A DNA stretch of 28,526 bases, from the NCBI GenBank assembly GCA_051660685.1, contig JBOFQB010000065.1:1-28526 (forward strand), given 5' to 3'. Below the pieces are notes generated by a model. That model had not been told where the DNA came from, ran no database searches, and worked only from the letters and a program-made list of their open reading frames with translations. Numbering within the stretch: the stretch's first letter is position 1; each line of letters begins with the position of its first letter. Below, one piece after another: positions 1-7,374 of the stretch. Origin of the DNA: JAVBSX01 sp051660685 (GTDB lineage Bacteria; Planctomycetota; Planctomycetia; Pirellulales; Thermoguttaceae). The translations under genes and the position numbers were made by a program.

Positions 1-129
1 TTTCTTACACGAAAGTGTATCAGCCCATTTATTTGGCGGCAAACCTCCGACGTTGGTTCCGGCGGTTTCGCAATGATTCTTGATAGCACCCGAACGAGAA
101 GTTCCCTCGCCTGTGATCAAATTCCGTGA
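1..129 (+). CDS. Possible 3' end of an upstream gene (partial, unrecognised)
   Basis: Frame 1 is open from the window edge to a TGA at 127-129, giving 42 codons with no recognisable motif. The stop overlaps the GTG start of the next gene in the arrangement GTGA (126-129), the classic four-base overlap of translationally coupled genes. That overlap is the main reason to list it. An open frame of this length can also arise by chance, so whether it is a gene is uncertain. The sequence to the left of the window would decide it. Confidence 0.25.
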   Translation, partial: FLTRKCISPFIWRQTSDVGSGGFAMILDSTRTRSSLACDQIP

Positions 130-878
130 ACGCTTACGATTATTCGATTATCATTCCGGCCTACAATGAGGAGGAATTTTTGGGAGCAACCCTTGATCGG
201 GTGTTACATTCGATCAACGCTGTTTCACAGTTGGACAATCGCGCAATTGCCGATTTGGTCGGAGAAGTGATTGTTGTGAACAACAATTCGACGGACCGAA
301 CGGAAGAAATAGCAAGGGAAAAAGGCGTAACGGTTGTTTTTGAACCAGTCAACCGGATTTCAAGGGCGAGGAATGAGGGCGGAAAAAAAGCAAAAGGACA
401 TTTTTTGCTTTTCCTTGATGCTGATACACAATTGACGCCGGAATTGCTTTTGAAAGTGCTGGAGCAACTTCAAACGGGGCTGTATTACGGAGGAGGTGCC
501 CGGGTTGCGTTTGATTTGACTCTCCCCTTTTCGGCCCGGGTCTTTGAAAAAGCATGGAATCGTTATGCCAAATTTCTCGGTTGGTCAGCCGGTTGCTTTT
601 TTTACTGCCTTAAAGAAGCATTTGATGCAGTCGGCGGATTCCGCGAAGAAGTTTATGCGGGCGAAGAAATCTATTTCTCGAAACGGCTCAAACGTTGGGG
701 AAAGGAACATGGATTGCGTTTTTCGCATTTTGATGAACCGGCTGTTGTAACGTCTTCCCGACGAATACATGGGAAACCGTTTTTCAAAACGTTTTTGTTA
801 TTACTCCTGCTCGGCGCATGTCCCTTCTTAATGCGGTCAAAATGGTTCTGTTCGAGATGGTACAACCGAACCAGTTGA
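126..878 (+). CDS. Family 2 glycosyltransferase
   Basis: A 250-residue GT-A fold glycosyltransferase, expected to transfer a sugar from a nucleotide-sugar donor at the cytoplasmic membrane face. What is seen: the N-terminal strand motif SIIIPAYNEE (residues 7-16), VVNNNSTDRT (50-59), and the metal/nucleotide-binding DAD in LFLDADTQL (98-100). A later GGFREEVYAGEE segment is typical of the acceptor side of the family. A hydrophobic stretch near residues 222-236, followed by basic residues, suggests peripheral or single-helix membrane attachment. The start is a GTG six residues before the first strand, as usual for the family. It overlaps a possible upstream stop (GTGA), and there is no clear Shine-Dalgarno, consistent with coupling. 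The length is normal for a small GT2. Donor and acceptor cannot be read from the sequence. It converges on the cytochrome gene with only 38 bp between the stops. Confidence 0.85.
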   Translation: MNAYDYSIIIPAYNEEEFLGATLDRVLHSINAVSQLDNRAIADLVGEVIVVNNNSTDRTEEIAREKGVTVVFEPVNRISRARNEGGKKAKGHFLLFLDADTQLTPELLLKVLEQLQTGLYYGGGARVAFDLTLPFSARVFEKAWNRYAKFLGWSAGCFFYCLKEAFDAVGGFREEVYAGEEIYFSKRLKRWGKEHGLRFSHFDEPAVVTSSRRIHGKPFFKTFLLLLLLGACPFLMRSKWFCSRWYNRTS

Positions 879-916
879 AGAGCACGATTTGCAATATATT
901 GTCACAAAAAAACGTG

Positions 917-3892
917 TCATTGACCCCTTAGATTAGGGTTCTGATTTTTCTGCTGTTCTTTGATTATCAACAATGCCCGATTTGTATCCGATGAATCGGG
1001 ATCGGTTGCAAGAACCTGCTCTAATGTTGCTTTTGCCGATTCCCATTTTCCCAATTTCATTAAGGCGAGACCGTAATTGTAGCGAATACGCGATCTGTCG
1101 GGCAACAGGGCAATTGCTTTTTGAAAGGGTTCGAGCGACTCTTCAAAACGGCTCTGTTCGGCAAGTAAAAGGGCAAGCGAATAATACACTTCCCCCATAT
1201 TGGGGTCATGCTTCAAGACGTTTCGGAATTCCTGCTCCGCCTTTTCCGGTTCTTCACGCTCATTGTAAAGCATCCCAAGATTGATGCGGGACGGAATAAA
1301 AGAAGGTTCAATACGAAGTGAGTTCAAATAATGTTGCACAACTGGTTCCGTTGCGTTGCGAAACATTTCAAGTGTTAAAGGGCGGGGCAATTGCTCAAGA
1401 ACGATGTTGTACCGAAAAACTCCGAGATTGAGATGAGATTGCGGCGAATCCTCGATCAGCTTTAACGAATCAATATATTCCCGAGCTGCTTGAATCCAAT
1501 TTGTTCGATCTGCTTCAGAAAATTTCGATTTGGGAATAGAAGATGTGACCCTTGCCGTTTCAATGCGAATTGCGCGAATTGGATCACATAACAGCGGAAG
1601 AAGACATTGCAACTGTTCTTCTTGTGAAAAGGATTCTGCCGATGATACGGCTGCAAGTCGCAGAAGTGCATTTGTATCAGAAAGTGCTGCAATAATTACC
1701 TCTTTTGCTTCTTTCGTGTTATATTGCCCTAAAAGTGATACAGCACTTGCCCGGGTGATTGGGCGAATCTCCCGCCCTCTTGTTTCTTGGGCAACCGAGA
1801 TAAGAGGATCAATTCCAGTCGGGGCCCCGTTTCGACCTTTTGCAATTGCAAACGCAAAATGCGGGTCCGACACATTAGTTTGGGAGTAACCGACCGATGA
1901 TTTCCGTTTTTCCGAGTACCACTTGTCAATCCAAGTTTTAGCCCAATTGGCATCTTCACCTTTTTGTGCATTAAAATGACAAAGATTGCACGCGTTGGGA
2001 ACACCCAACTCAATCGTTAATTCCGGTTGCGGTTTTTTGAAAAAATGGTCATGTCGCTTATCAACAAGCATATACGTTGCAGAAGGAGCATGACAATCGA
2101 TACAAAGTAGGGGAGTATAGAGATGCCGCTCTACTTGACTTTGTGTTTCATCCCTATCAGGTGAACCAACTTCTTGAGTCGTTGTTGCAACAGAAGGAAT
2201 AAGAGTCGGATCGTGAAAATGATGTCGAGGTGTATCGTAAAGATCGGGAGAATGACATTGCGCACAAAGCCGGTTTCCTTCAAATTTTAAGGCAAGAGAA
2301 TGTGGATTGTGACAGTCATTACATTTGACCTGCATGAAATACATTCGGGATTGCAAAAAAGAACCGTATTCAAAATTTTCGTCCCGTATTTGTCCGTCAG
2401 AATAATAACAGTCTCGATCCGGCAATTCAGGATTAAATCGGTCAAGAAAGTCCTCTTCAGGAAACAAAGAACCTTCTAAGAGTACGCGACGTCGGGAGTG
2501 ACAGTCAAGACAGGCAAGAAAACCAAAATCAGGCGCAGAACTTTTTTCACCTGTTGCTGAAACAGTATTTTCATCTAACGGATTATCAAGGACATTCGTC
2601 GGTCTTTTGGTCTCTGCCCCAAGAACGGCGGAAAATTTTTTCGGCGTTTGGGGCAACCGTTTTTGGCAGGACCGGGTTTTGGAGACCGTTTCGTTGCGGA
2701 TGTAATGACTAGGACATGTTTTAAGATCGTCATTGTTGTCGCTGCTGTTATTGTTATTGCTTGCGATTGTGTTGGAGCTGTTGTTGTCTGTGATGTTGGT
2801 GTCCGTGTTGGTGTTGCTGTTTTGAGTGACGTATTCAAGCGTGTTTGTTGTTAAGTCAGTCTCGACAATCCGATCAACGTGACACGTTAAACATCCTACG
2901 TTAAGGTCGGACCATGATGAATCGAAACGATTTTCTTTGAGATCAAAATTTTTACGAAAATCGGTCGTATGACATGCGGCACACATACCATTCCAATTCT
3001 GCAATGTTCGGGTCCAATGTAACGGATCATCAGGAAGAATCCGTTCTTGGGGATAGAGGTACAACCATTTTTTGCCGTTAATACTCCAAGCAACAGGAAG
3101 ACATTGAATTCGTCCGTCGGGAAATTCAACCAAATACTGTTGCAATGATTTGATTCCGAGGACGTATGCAATCGGAAATGATTCGATTATTCCCCGTTGG
3201 TTCTCGGTCGCAACATAAAAATGGTCGTCTTGATGAAACATGCGAAACGGAATTCCAAAGTTAAGTTTGATGAAACCCTTTTGCGACAACATTTGGATTC
3301 GGTCCAGGATTCGGTTTTGAGCGACTGCGATTTCAACGGGTCGTGTAAATCCGATTTTGTTACGATGATCGAGCTGGAGTTGCAAACCGTTTTTAATTGC
3401 CTGATTCATCCTATGCAACAAACGGTTCTTGATGTCCGTTGTTTTTATGCCCGGTTGTTCATCTTGCAACGCAATCGCAAGGTCAACCCAAAAATCGGTT
3501 TTCCAATCCGAAGACAACAATTCGTTGGATTGCAGAAAAATGTCAAGCTCCTGATCGGTCAATCGCAACAAATCATTAAACCCAATCACAAAAATTTGTA
3601 CATTTTGAAAATCGCCCAAAACCGTTTCATTCGTTGCATGATTCATCGTCCTTGCATGAAACGATGTTTTCCAAAGATCATATTCTTTTTTGTGACATTC
3701 TGCACAAGTGTAAGAATCCGCCCGATTCATCTTCTCCCTCTCAACCCTTTTAGGGGCTTGTTCTGCCGTTTTTTTTCCGACTGTTTGGATTGCCTGTTCC
3801 CCGGTTGATTCGGGCAAAACACCTGATTGATCTTGATTGCAACCCAGTATTGCAGCAAAAAGCAGGAATAAATAACAAAGAGGTGTTTTCAT
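917..3892 (-). CDS. Octahaem c-type cytochrome lipoprotein with HEAT and TPR repeats
   Basis: A 991-residue exported multihaem cytochrome. It begins with a lipoprotein signal peptide (hydrophobic residues 4-17, lipobox ILGC, lipidated Cys18). Eight CxxCH haem-binding motifs are visible at residues 63, 304, 334, 461, 524, 543, 597 and 635. Their spacing resembles cytochrome c554 / paired-CxxCH proteins. Residues about 712-790 look like HEAT repeats (KEAKEVIIAALSD, LLPLLCDPIRAIRIETA) and about 818-975 are TPR repeats. The architecture suggests a membrane-anchored electron-transfer protein that docks partners through its repeats. Substrate and partners are unknown, and no cytochrome-maturation or oxidoreductase gene lies nearby. 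The odd part is a run of Asn, Thr, Ser and Asp at residues 357-389 between haem motifs three and four. The start sits directly before the signal peptide, and the Shine-Dalgarno is weak. A downstream gene in the same direction (AEC carrier) ends 91 bp upstream of this start. Confidence 0.88.
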   Translation of the reverse strand: MKTPLCYLFLLFAAILGCNQDQSGVLPESTGEQAIQTVGKKTAEQAPKRVEREKMNRADSYTCAECHKKEYDLWKTSFHARTMNHATNETVLGDFQNVQIFVIGFNDLLRLTDQELDIFLQSNELLSSDWKTDFWVDLAIALQDEQPGIKTTDIKNRLLHRMNQAIKNGLQLQLDHRNKIGFTRPVEIAVAQNRILDRIQMLSQKGFIKLNFGIPFRMFHQDDHFYVATENQRGIIESFPIAYVLGIKSLQQYLVEFPDGRIQCLPVAWSINGKKWLYLYPQERILPDDPLHWTRTLQNWNGMCAACHTTDFRKNFDLKENRFDSSWSDLNVGCLTCHVDRIVETDLTTNTLEYVTQNSNTNTDTNITDNNSSNTIASNNNNSSDNNDDLKTCPSHYIRNETVSKTRSCQKRLPQTPKKFSAVLGAETKRPTNVLDNPLDENTVSATGEKSSAPDFGFLACLDCHSRRRVLLEGSLFPEEDFLDRFNPELPDRDCYYSDGQIRDENFEYGSFLQSRMYFMQVKCNDCHNPHSLALKFEGNRLCAQCHSPDLYDTPRHHFHDPTLIPSVATTTQEVGSPDRDETQSQVERHLYTPLLCIDCHAPSATYMLVDKRHDHFFKKPQPELTIELGVPNACNLCHFNAQKGEDANWAKTWIDKWYSEKRKSSVGYSQTNVSDPHFAFAIAKGRNGAPTGIDPLISVAQETRGREIRPITRASAVSLLGQYNTKEAKEVIIAALSDTNALLRLAAVSSAESFSQEEQLQCLLPLLCDPIRAIRIETARVTSSIPKSKFSEADRTNWIQAAREYIDSLKLIEDSPQSHLNLGVFRYNIVLEQLPRPLTLEMFRNATEPVVQHYLNSLRIEPSFIPSRINLGMLYNEREEPEKAEQEFRNVLKHDPNMGEVYYSLALLLAEQSRFEESLEPFQKAIALLPDRSRIRYNYGLALMKLGKWESAKATLEQVLATDPDSSDTNRALLIIKEQQKNQNPNLRGQ
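2726..2824 (-). repeat. Low-complexity Asn/Thr/Ser-coding insertion inside the cytochrome gene
   Basis: These 99 bases encode residues 357-389 of the octahaem cytochrome. They consist almost entirely of AAC/AAT, ACA/ACC, AGC/AGT and GAC/GAT codons, read on the + strand as GTTGTT/GTTATT/GTCGTT-like triplets. The frame stays open through it, so it is a coding simple-sequence expansion and not a disruption. It lies in the linker between haem motif 3 (Cys334) and motif 4 (Cys461). Confidence 0.7.
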
Positions 3893-3983
3893 GGTTCCAC
3901 AACAGGTGAGAAAAATTTCTGCTCCGAAATTTTCAAGCAGACTTTGCGAGCACTGTGATTTTACGTTATGAAATAAGCAAAAC

Positions 3984-4991
3984 TCACTCGATCCAATGCA
4001 GCCCCAGAGTCACCCAAATCGGCAAGGTCAACAGAGAGACAAACGAGTTACTTAAAACGGTCAACAACGCAGTCCGTTGATCTCCCCCATAATGTTCGGA
4101 CATGACAATTGGAAAAATGGCTGATCCCATTGCGCAATGAAGAACCAAAACCCGTTTTAATTCAATGGAACAGGGAAGATGAATTGCAATTGCCAAAATC
4201 CCAATCGGCAGAATGACCAGACGAATCAGACAGGACCAAAACGCAACTTTAAGGGTGCTTGCATAATGTGTCAGAAAACGCCCAATTCGTAAATGATCGG
4301 AAATCGTCCCCCCAATCAGAATCATCGACATCGGAATTGCAGCCAAACCCAACAAATGTAACGCCTGTTTCAGAAAACCAAGTGAGGGGAGAATGTTCTG
4401 TACAGTAACAGGACAAAAGTGACTATGAAAAAAAAGGTTGAGCGGAACGGCGAGAACGATTGCAACACTCGGTCCATTCACCAAATGTCTCCAAGAATCA
4501 CGCGAGAAGGAACCGCGAATTGCGAGGAGACAAACCGTCCAAAGCGCGAATTCAACGCCAAGATTTTGGACAAAAAGTACCCCCATTGTCGGGTCCGTAT
4601 CTCCAAACAGAATCTGAATGAGCGGGATCGGGACAAAACCGTAATTGAAAATGCCGACGCAACCGGCAAAGGTTCCCCGCTGTTTCGCCGTTTCCAATCC
4701 GGTTAACGATTTTGGCAACCGACCGCAAAGATAACCAACGAAAACACCAACCGCAACTGTCCCGAATCCCAAAAGAGGGGGATAATACAGATTCCGAACA
4801 TCCGAAAATATATCGGTTGGTAAAACCCGATCCAAAATCAGACATGGAATCAAAAACTGAACGACGACGTTGAGCATCGACCGGTCAGCCTCTTTAGTCA
4901 ACACACTCATTCGTCGCAGAACGAAACCGCTTGCGATCACGAAAAAGACCGACAACAGCGCGGTCAACGAAACAGAGAATGTCTCTTGCAT
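3984..4991 (-). CDS. AEC (auxin efflux carrier) family transporter
   Basis: A 335-residue polytopic inner-membrane protein with about ten hydrophobic segments in two halves around a central region, as in the AEC family (malonate/auxin-efflux carrier-like). Family-like features are the N-terminal helix pair FFVIASGFVLRRM (residues 16-28), a helix with VQFLIPCLILDRV, a central NYGFVPIPLIQILFG segment, and the late IPMSMILIGGTIS helix. Bacterial members are thought to move small organic anions, but the substrate cannot be inferred here. The length is typical and the ATG precedes the first helix directly. The gene lies 129 bp downstream of the NCS1 permease on the same strand. The spacer carries an inverted pair of dispersed hairpin repeats (5026-5118), so co-transcription is uncertain. 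Confidence 0.85.
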   Translation of the reverse strand: MQETFSVSLTALLSVFFVIASGFVLRRMSVLTKEADRSMLNVVVQFLIPCLILDRVLPTDIFSDVRNLYYPPLLGFGTVAVGVFVGYLCGRLPKSLTGLETAKQRGTFAGCVGIFNYGFVPIPLIQILFGDTDPTMGVLFVQNLGVEFALWTVCLLAIRGSFSRDSWRHLVNGPSVAIVLAVPLNLFFHSHFCPVTVQNILPSLGFLKQALHLLGLAAIPMSMILIGGTISDHLRIGRFLTHYASTLKVAFWSCLIRLVILPIGILAIAIHLPCSIELKRVLVLHCAMGSAIFPIVMSEHYGGDQRTALLTVLSNSFVSLLTLPIWVTLGLHWIE

Positions 4992-5025
4992 TCAACAAAG
5001 ACGAAAGTCAAGGAAAAAAACATCT

Positions 5026-5118
5026 GAACGCGCGAAACATTGCTCCCGTTTAACGGAACAGCGTTCCGCGCGTCACAAAAAGATGAAAGACGCGCGATAC
5101 GCTGTATCGCGGCTAAAC
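5026..5118. repeat. Inverted pair of dispersed hairpin repeats (copies A0, A1, A2)
   Basis: Copy A1 (+) spans 5045-5074 and starts CCCGTTTAACGG. Copy A2 (-) spans 5089-5118, is read on the minus strand as GTTTAGCCGCGATACAGCG, and ends CGCGCGTC. They face each other across 14 bases, so the whole block can form a long stem. Each copy also has its own hairpin: GGAAC-agc-GTTCC in A1 and CGATAC-agc-GTATCG in A2, which are different bases preserving the same pairing. A third degenerate piece (5026-5042, GAACGCGCGAAACATTG) precedes them. The block begins 3 bp after the NCS1 permease stop and may act as a transcript end or intercistronic element. Related copies occur at 14526, 14677, 24140 and 27791. 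Confidence 0.7.
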
Positions 5119-5120
5119 CT

Positions 5121-6596
5121 CTAAACGTCAATTCGTTGGGGCATGTTCAACTTTTTCGATTCCATCCCAAGTTTCGCACAAACGATGTAGAGAACAAAAC
5201 CGACAAGGATTGCTGCAACGGGCGGACAGGGAATCTGGAACGGCATTGTTCCTTTGAGGAAAACTTCAACGACAAGGGTTGCACCCCCGACAATGAAGCC
5301 AAAGAACCAGGAAATCCAACCGGCACAGTTAAAACCGGCTCGCGGACCGGCCCATTTGAACCCAGATAAAATGTAATCGGCTGCCATTGCGCCGCAAATC
5401 GGCCCAAATGAGGCTCCAACAACGGTAAAGACATCGGCTGCTGAACCGGCCCATTGTGTGACGACTAGGAAAATAGCGGCCAAAACACCGATTCCACAAG
5501 TAATATTCGGGTTAATTTTCGGGAACGTCGTCTTAAATGCCCCGGATGCAATCAAGGTCGGGAAACAGGCAGACGGAAATGCGGCAAGAGCAAGGAGCAA
5601 CATGCAGAAATTCTTCATGCCCGGTCCCAAAATGGTCTCAAACAAATTGACGGAATTGGTTGTTGAGAGTAATTCGGGAGATGCACCATTTGCGAGGAGC
5701 GTTTTCTGAGCTCCTGCAACAAAGAGGATTGAAACAATCCCGGTCAAAACCGTTGCAAGGAAAATGCCGACAAATCCGGCCAATTGAACTGCTCTACCAT
5801 CTTTATTGTTCGAACCGAAGTCAGTTCCCGCTGCTCCTGCTGTTGCAAAGAATCCAACGACATAAGCACACATTAGGGAGAAGACGCCCATATAACCGCA
5901 ACCGAATAATGTTGCCGGTTGCAATTTCGGAGCATCTGTTGCTGCTTGTTGAGCATTTGCCGCTTCCATCAACGTATCCACTTTGAATTCCCCAACTCCG
6001 CCAATTGTTGTGAAGAACATAATACAGAGGACGATGATTGGGAGAATCGGGGCGAAAGAGGCGACTGCTCCAACGTACTTAACCCCTTTCATGCCGACAA
6101 AGGTTGCGACGATGATCCAGAGAACGCCAATTCCAAGGTGCAGTGCCCCTCCTTGAACATTTGCCCCTCCTGCTGAAAAAATGGTTGCGAGGAGAAGACC
6201 GGAAAAGTAAGCGTTAACGCTTAACCAACCGAACTGGAGCACTCCCATAAGAAAGCCGGGCATAATCAAACCGCCCTTAACACCATAAGTGGAAGTGCCG
6301 ATCACGCTGAGACCAAGCCCGGTTTTGGTTCCGAGGAGACCGGGAACGAGAAAACAGCAGAAGTGACAGATGAGGGCTGCAACGACGAGAGCGACGATTG
6401 CAAGTCCCAGTCCTTGTGAAAGAGTTCCGCCCAGAACTTTGCCCCCTTGTGGAACCTGTTGCCAAAAAACGAACCAAAGCATAATCCCGGCATACGTTGC
6501 AGCAGTCGTCGTCAACCAGGGTGCTCGATTGGTTTTGGGGTTAGGCGTTGCAAGAGCAACATAATCCGGCAATTTTGAATCATGGGATTGGGACAT
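5121..6596 (-). CDS. NCS1-family nucleobase (cytosine/purine-type) permease
   Basis: A 491-residue inner-membrane symporter of the nucleobase:cation symporter-1 family, with about twelve hydrophobic segments. Recognisable blocks are the PQGGKVLGGTLSQGL first helix, the PGLLGTKTGLGLSVIGTSTYG re-entrant region (residues about 84-104), the GWLSVNAYFSGLL helix 3, and VVGASFGPICGAMAADYIL near residue 390. Those blocks contribute substrate and sodium contacts in characterised NCS1 proteins. Cytosine or a related base is the likeliest substrate, but no deaminase or catabolic gene lies beside it. The start is well supported: AAGGAGAA on the minus strand lies eight bases before the ATG. The upstream 367 bp hold no recognised gene. 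Confidence 0.85.
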   Translation of the reverse strand: MSQSHDSKLPDYVALATPNPKTNRAPWLTTTAATYAGIMLWFVFWQQVPQGGKVLGGTLSQGLGLAIVALVVAALICHFCCFLVPGLLGTKTGLGLSVIGTSTYGVKGGLIMPGFLMGVLQFGWLSVNAYFSGLLLATIFSAGGANVQGGALHLGIGVLWIIVATFVGMKGVKYVGAVASFAPILPIIVLCIMFFTTIGGVGEFKVDTLMEAANAQQAATDAPKLQPATLFGCGYMGVFSLMCAYVVGFFATAGAAGTDFGSNNKDGRAVQLAGFVGIFLATVLTGIVSILFVAGAQKTLLANGASPELLSTTNSVNLFETILGPGMKNFCMLLLALAAFPSACFPTLIASGAFKTTFPKINPNITCGIGVLAAIFLVVTQWAGSAADVFTVVGASFGPICGAMAADYILSGFKWAGPRAGFNCAGWISWFFGFIVGGATLVVEVFLKGTMPFQIPCPPVAAILVGFVLYIVCAKLGMESKKLNMPQRIDV

Positions 6597-6963
6597 ACGG
6601 TTCTTCTCCTTGAAGTAAATGGTTCCTTGAAAGTAAAGAGGGAAATCAAAACGACAGAATCTGTATTAGAGCAATTTTTGCTGAAAAAGGCAACACCCCG
6701 GACGGACAAAGTTTGCCAGAATTTGGATTATCCGGGTTACAAGCAGATACAAGAGACACAACCGAAAAGGTTTGACCAGATTGCCGGATTGGAAAAAACG
6801 GCTTTTGTAAGCAATGTGAGCAAAAGTATGACTTCAGACGCTTTGCGTTTTGGTTTTTTCGTCAAACGGACAATCGTGAACCGAGTCCAAGTTCCAACGG
6901 ATTTCCGTATGCAATTGATTCCCGCAATTCTTACGTTTTTTTCGCAGAAAGACTGTTTTGGAG
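6597..6963. other. Gene-free interval upstream of the NCS1 permease
   Basis: This 367 bp segment lies between the 64-codon ORF and the permease start and should hold the permease promoter. I see the permease Shine-Dalgarno (AAGGAGAA near 6605-6612) but no convincing -35/-10 pair. Open frames across it on either strand lack start signals and protein-like composition. Confidence 0.5.
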
Positions 6964-7158
6964 TTACTCCTCGTTCCCTTCTGTTTTTTGAGGAGAACTG
7001 TCATTGTTTTTTCGCACTTTGTGTCTTTCGGCAATCAACTCGAAATCTCGTTCCGTCGAAAACCATTCAGCCCGATCAAACATCGACTGCATTTCCCAAG
7101 TTGGTTGATTGACTCTGTTGATGATACTTTTGGACGGTTTAACAAGTGTTGTTGACAT
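6964..7158 (-). CDS. Small protein of 64 residues, unrecognised
   Basis: A 64-codon ORF, third in a tight minus-strand unit. A plausible Shine-Dalgarno (AAGGAAAAAGA) ends just before the ATG, and the start lies 27 bases after the previous stop. The composition is protein-like and polar: a central segment with TWEMQSMFDRAEWF (residues 20-33) followed by a charged, probably disordered tail ending GNEE. There is no signal peptide and no membrane helix. I do not recognise the family. A role connected with the membrane protein at the head of the unit is an inference from position only. The alternative is that the frame is fortuitous. Confidence 0.5.
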   Translation of the reverse strand: MSTTLVKPSKSIINRVNQPTWEMQSMFDRAEWFSTERDFELIAERHKVRKNNDSSPQKTEGNEE

Positions 7159-7185
7159 TCTTTTTCCTTAATTCTGCAAGTGTTA

Positions 7186-7359
7186 CTACATATCAACAAA
7201 AACCCTCGTCGAAACCATTGTTTCTCCAACGTACATAATTGTCTCATGTACAATCGTCACAATCCCCCCGCTCCGAAAAGCCGTTTTTGCTTCTCTTTCA
7301 CAGTCAGTTCGTATTCGCTCACCTTCCTGATCGACAATAATATACCAGACTCTTTCCAT
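7186..7359 (-). CDS. Small protein of 57 residues, unrecognised
   Basis: A 57-codon ORF starting ATG at 7359, 15 bases after the stop of the membrane-protein gene. A Shine-Dalgarno-like AAGG lies in that gap (AAGGTAACATT before the ATG). The product begins MERVWYIIVDQEGERI and has alternating hydrophobic residues (IVTIVHETIMYVGETM) that suggest a small beta-rich domain. It ends VFVDM. No signal peptide or membrane segment is visible. The tight spacing and ribosome-binding sites of this ORF and the next one make a real three-gene unit likely. The function is unknown. Confidence 0.55.
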   Translation of the reverse strand: MERVWYIIVDQEGERIRTDCEREAKTAFRSGGIVTIVHETIMYVGETMVSTRVFVDM

Positions 7360-7374
7360 AATGTTACCTTGTTA

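Noticed and set aside
2640..2854. Frameshift or pseudogene in the cytochrome at the low-complexity run
   Set aside because: The frame continues without interruption and all downstream haem motifs and repeats are in frame.
3197..3808. A 203-codon open frame on the plus strand
   Set aside because: It lies wholly antisense to the octahaem cytochrome gene, has no ribosome-binding site and reads as a shadow of the real gene's codon pattern.
6582..7112. A 176-codon plus-strand frame
   Set aside because: It overlaps the permease start, the intergenic region and the small 64-codon ORF on the other strand. It has no start signal and reads like random AT-rich sequence.
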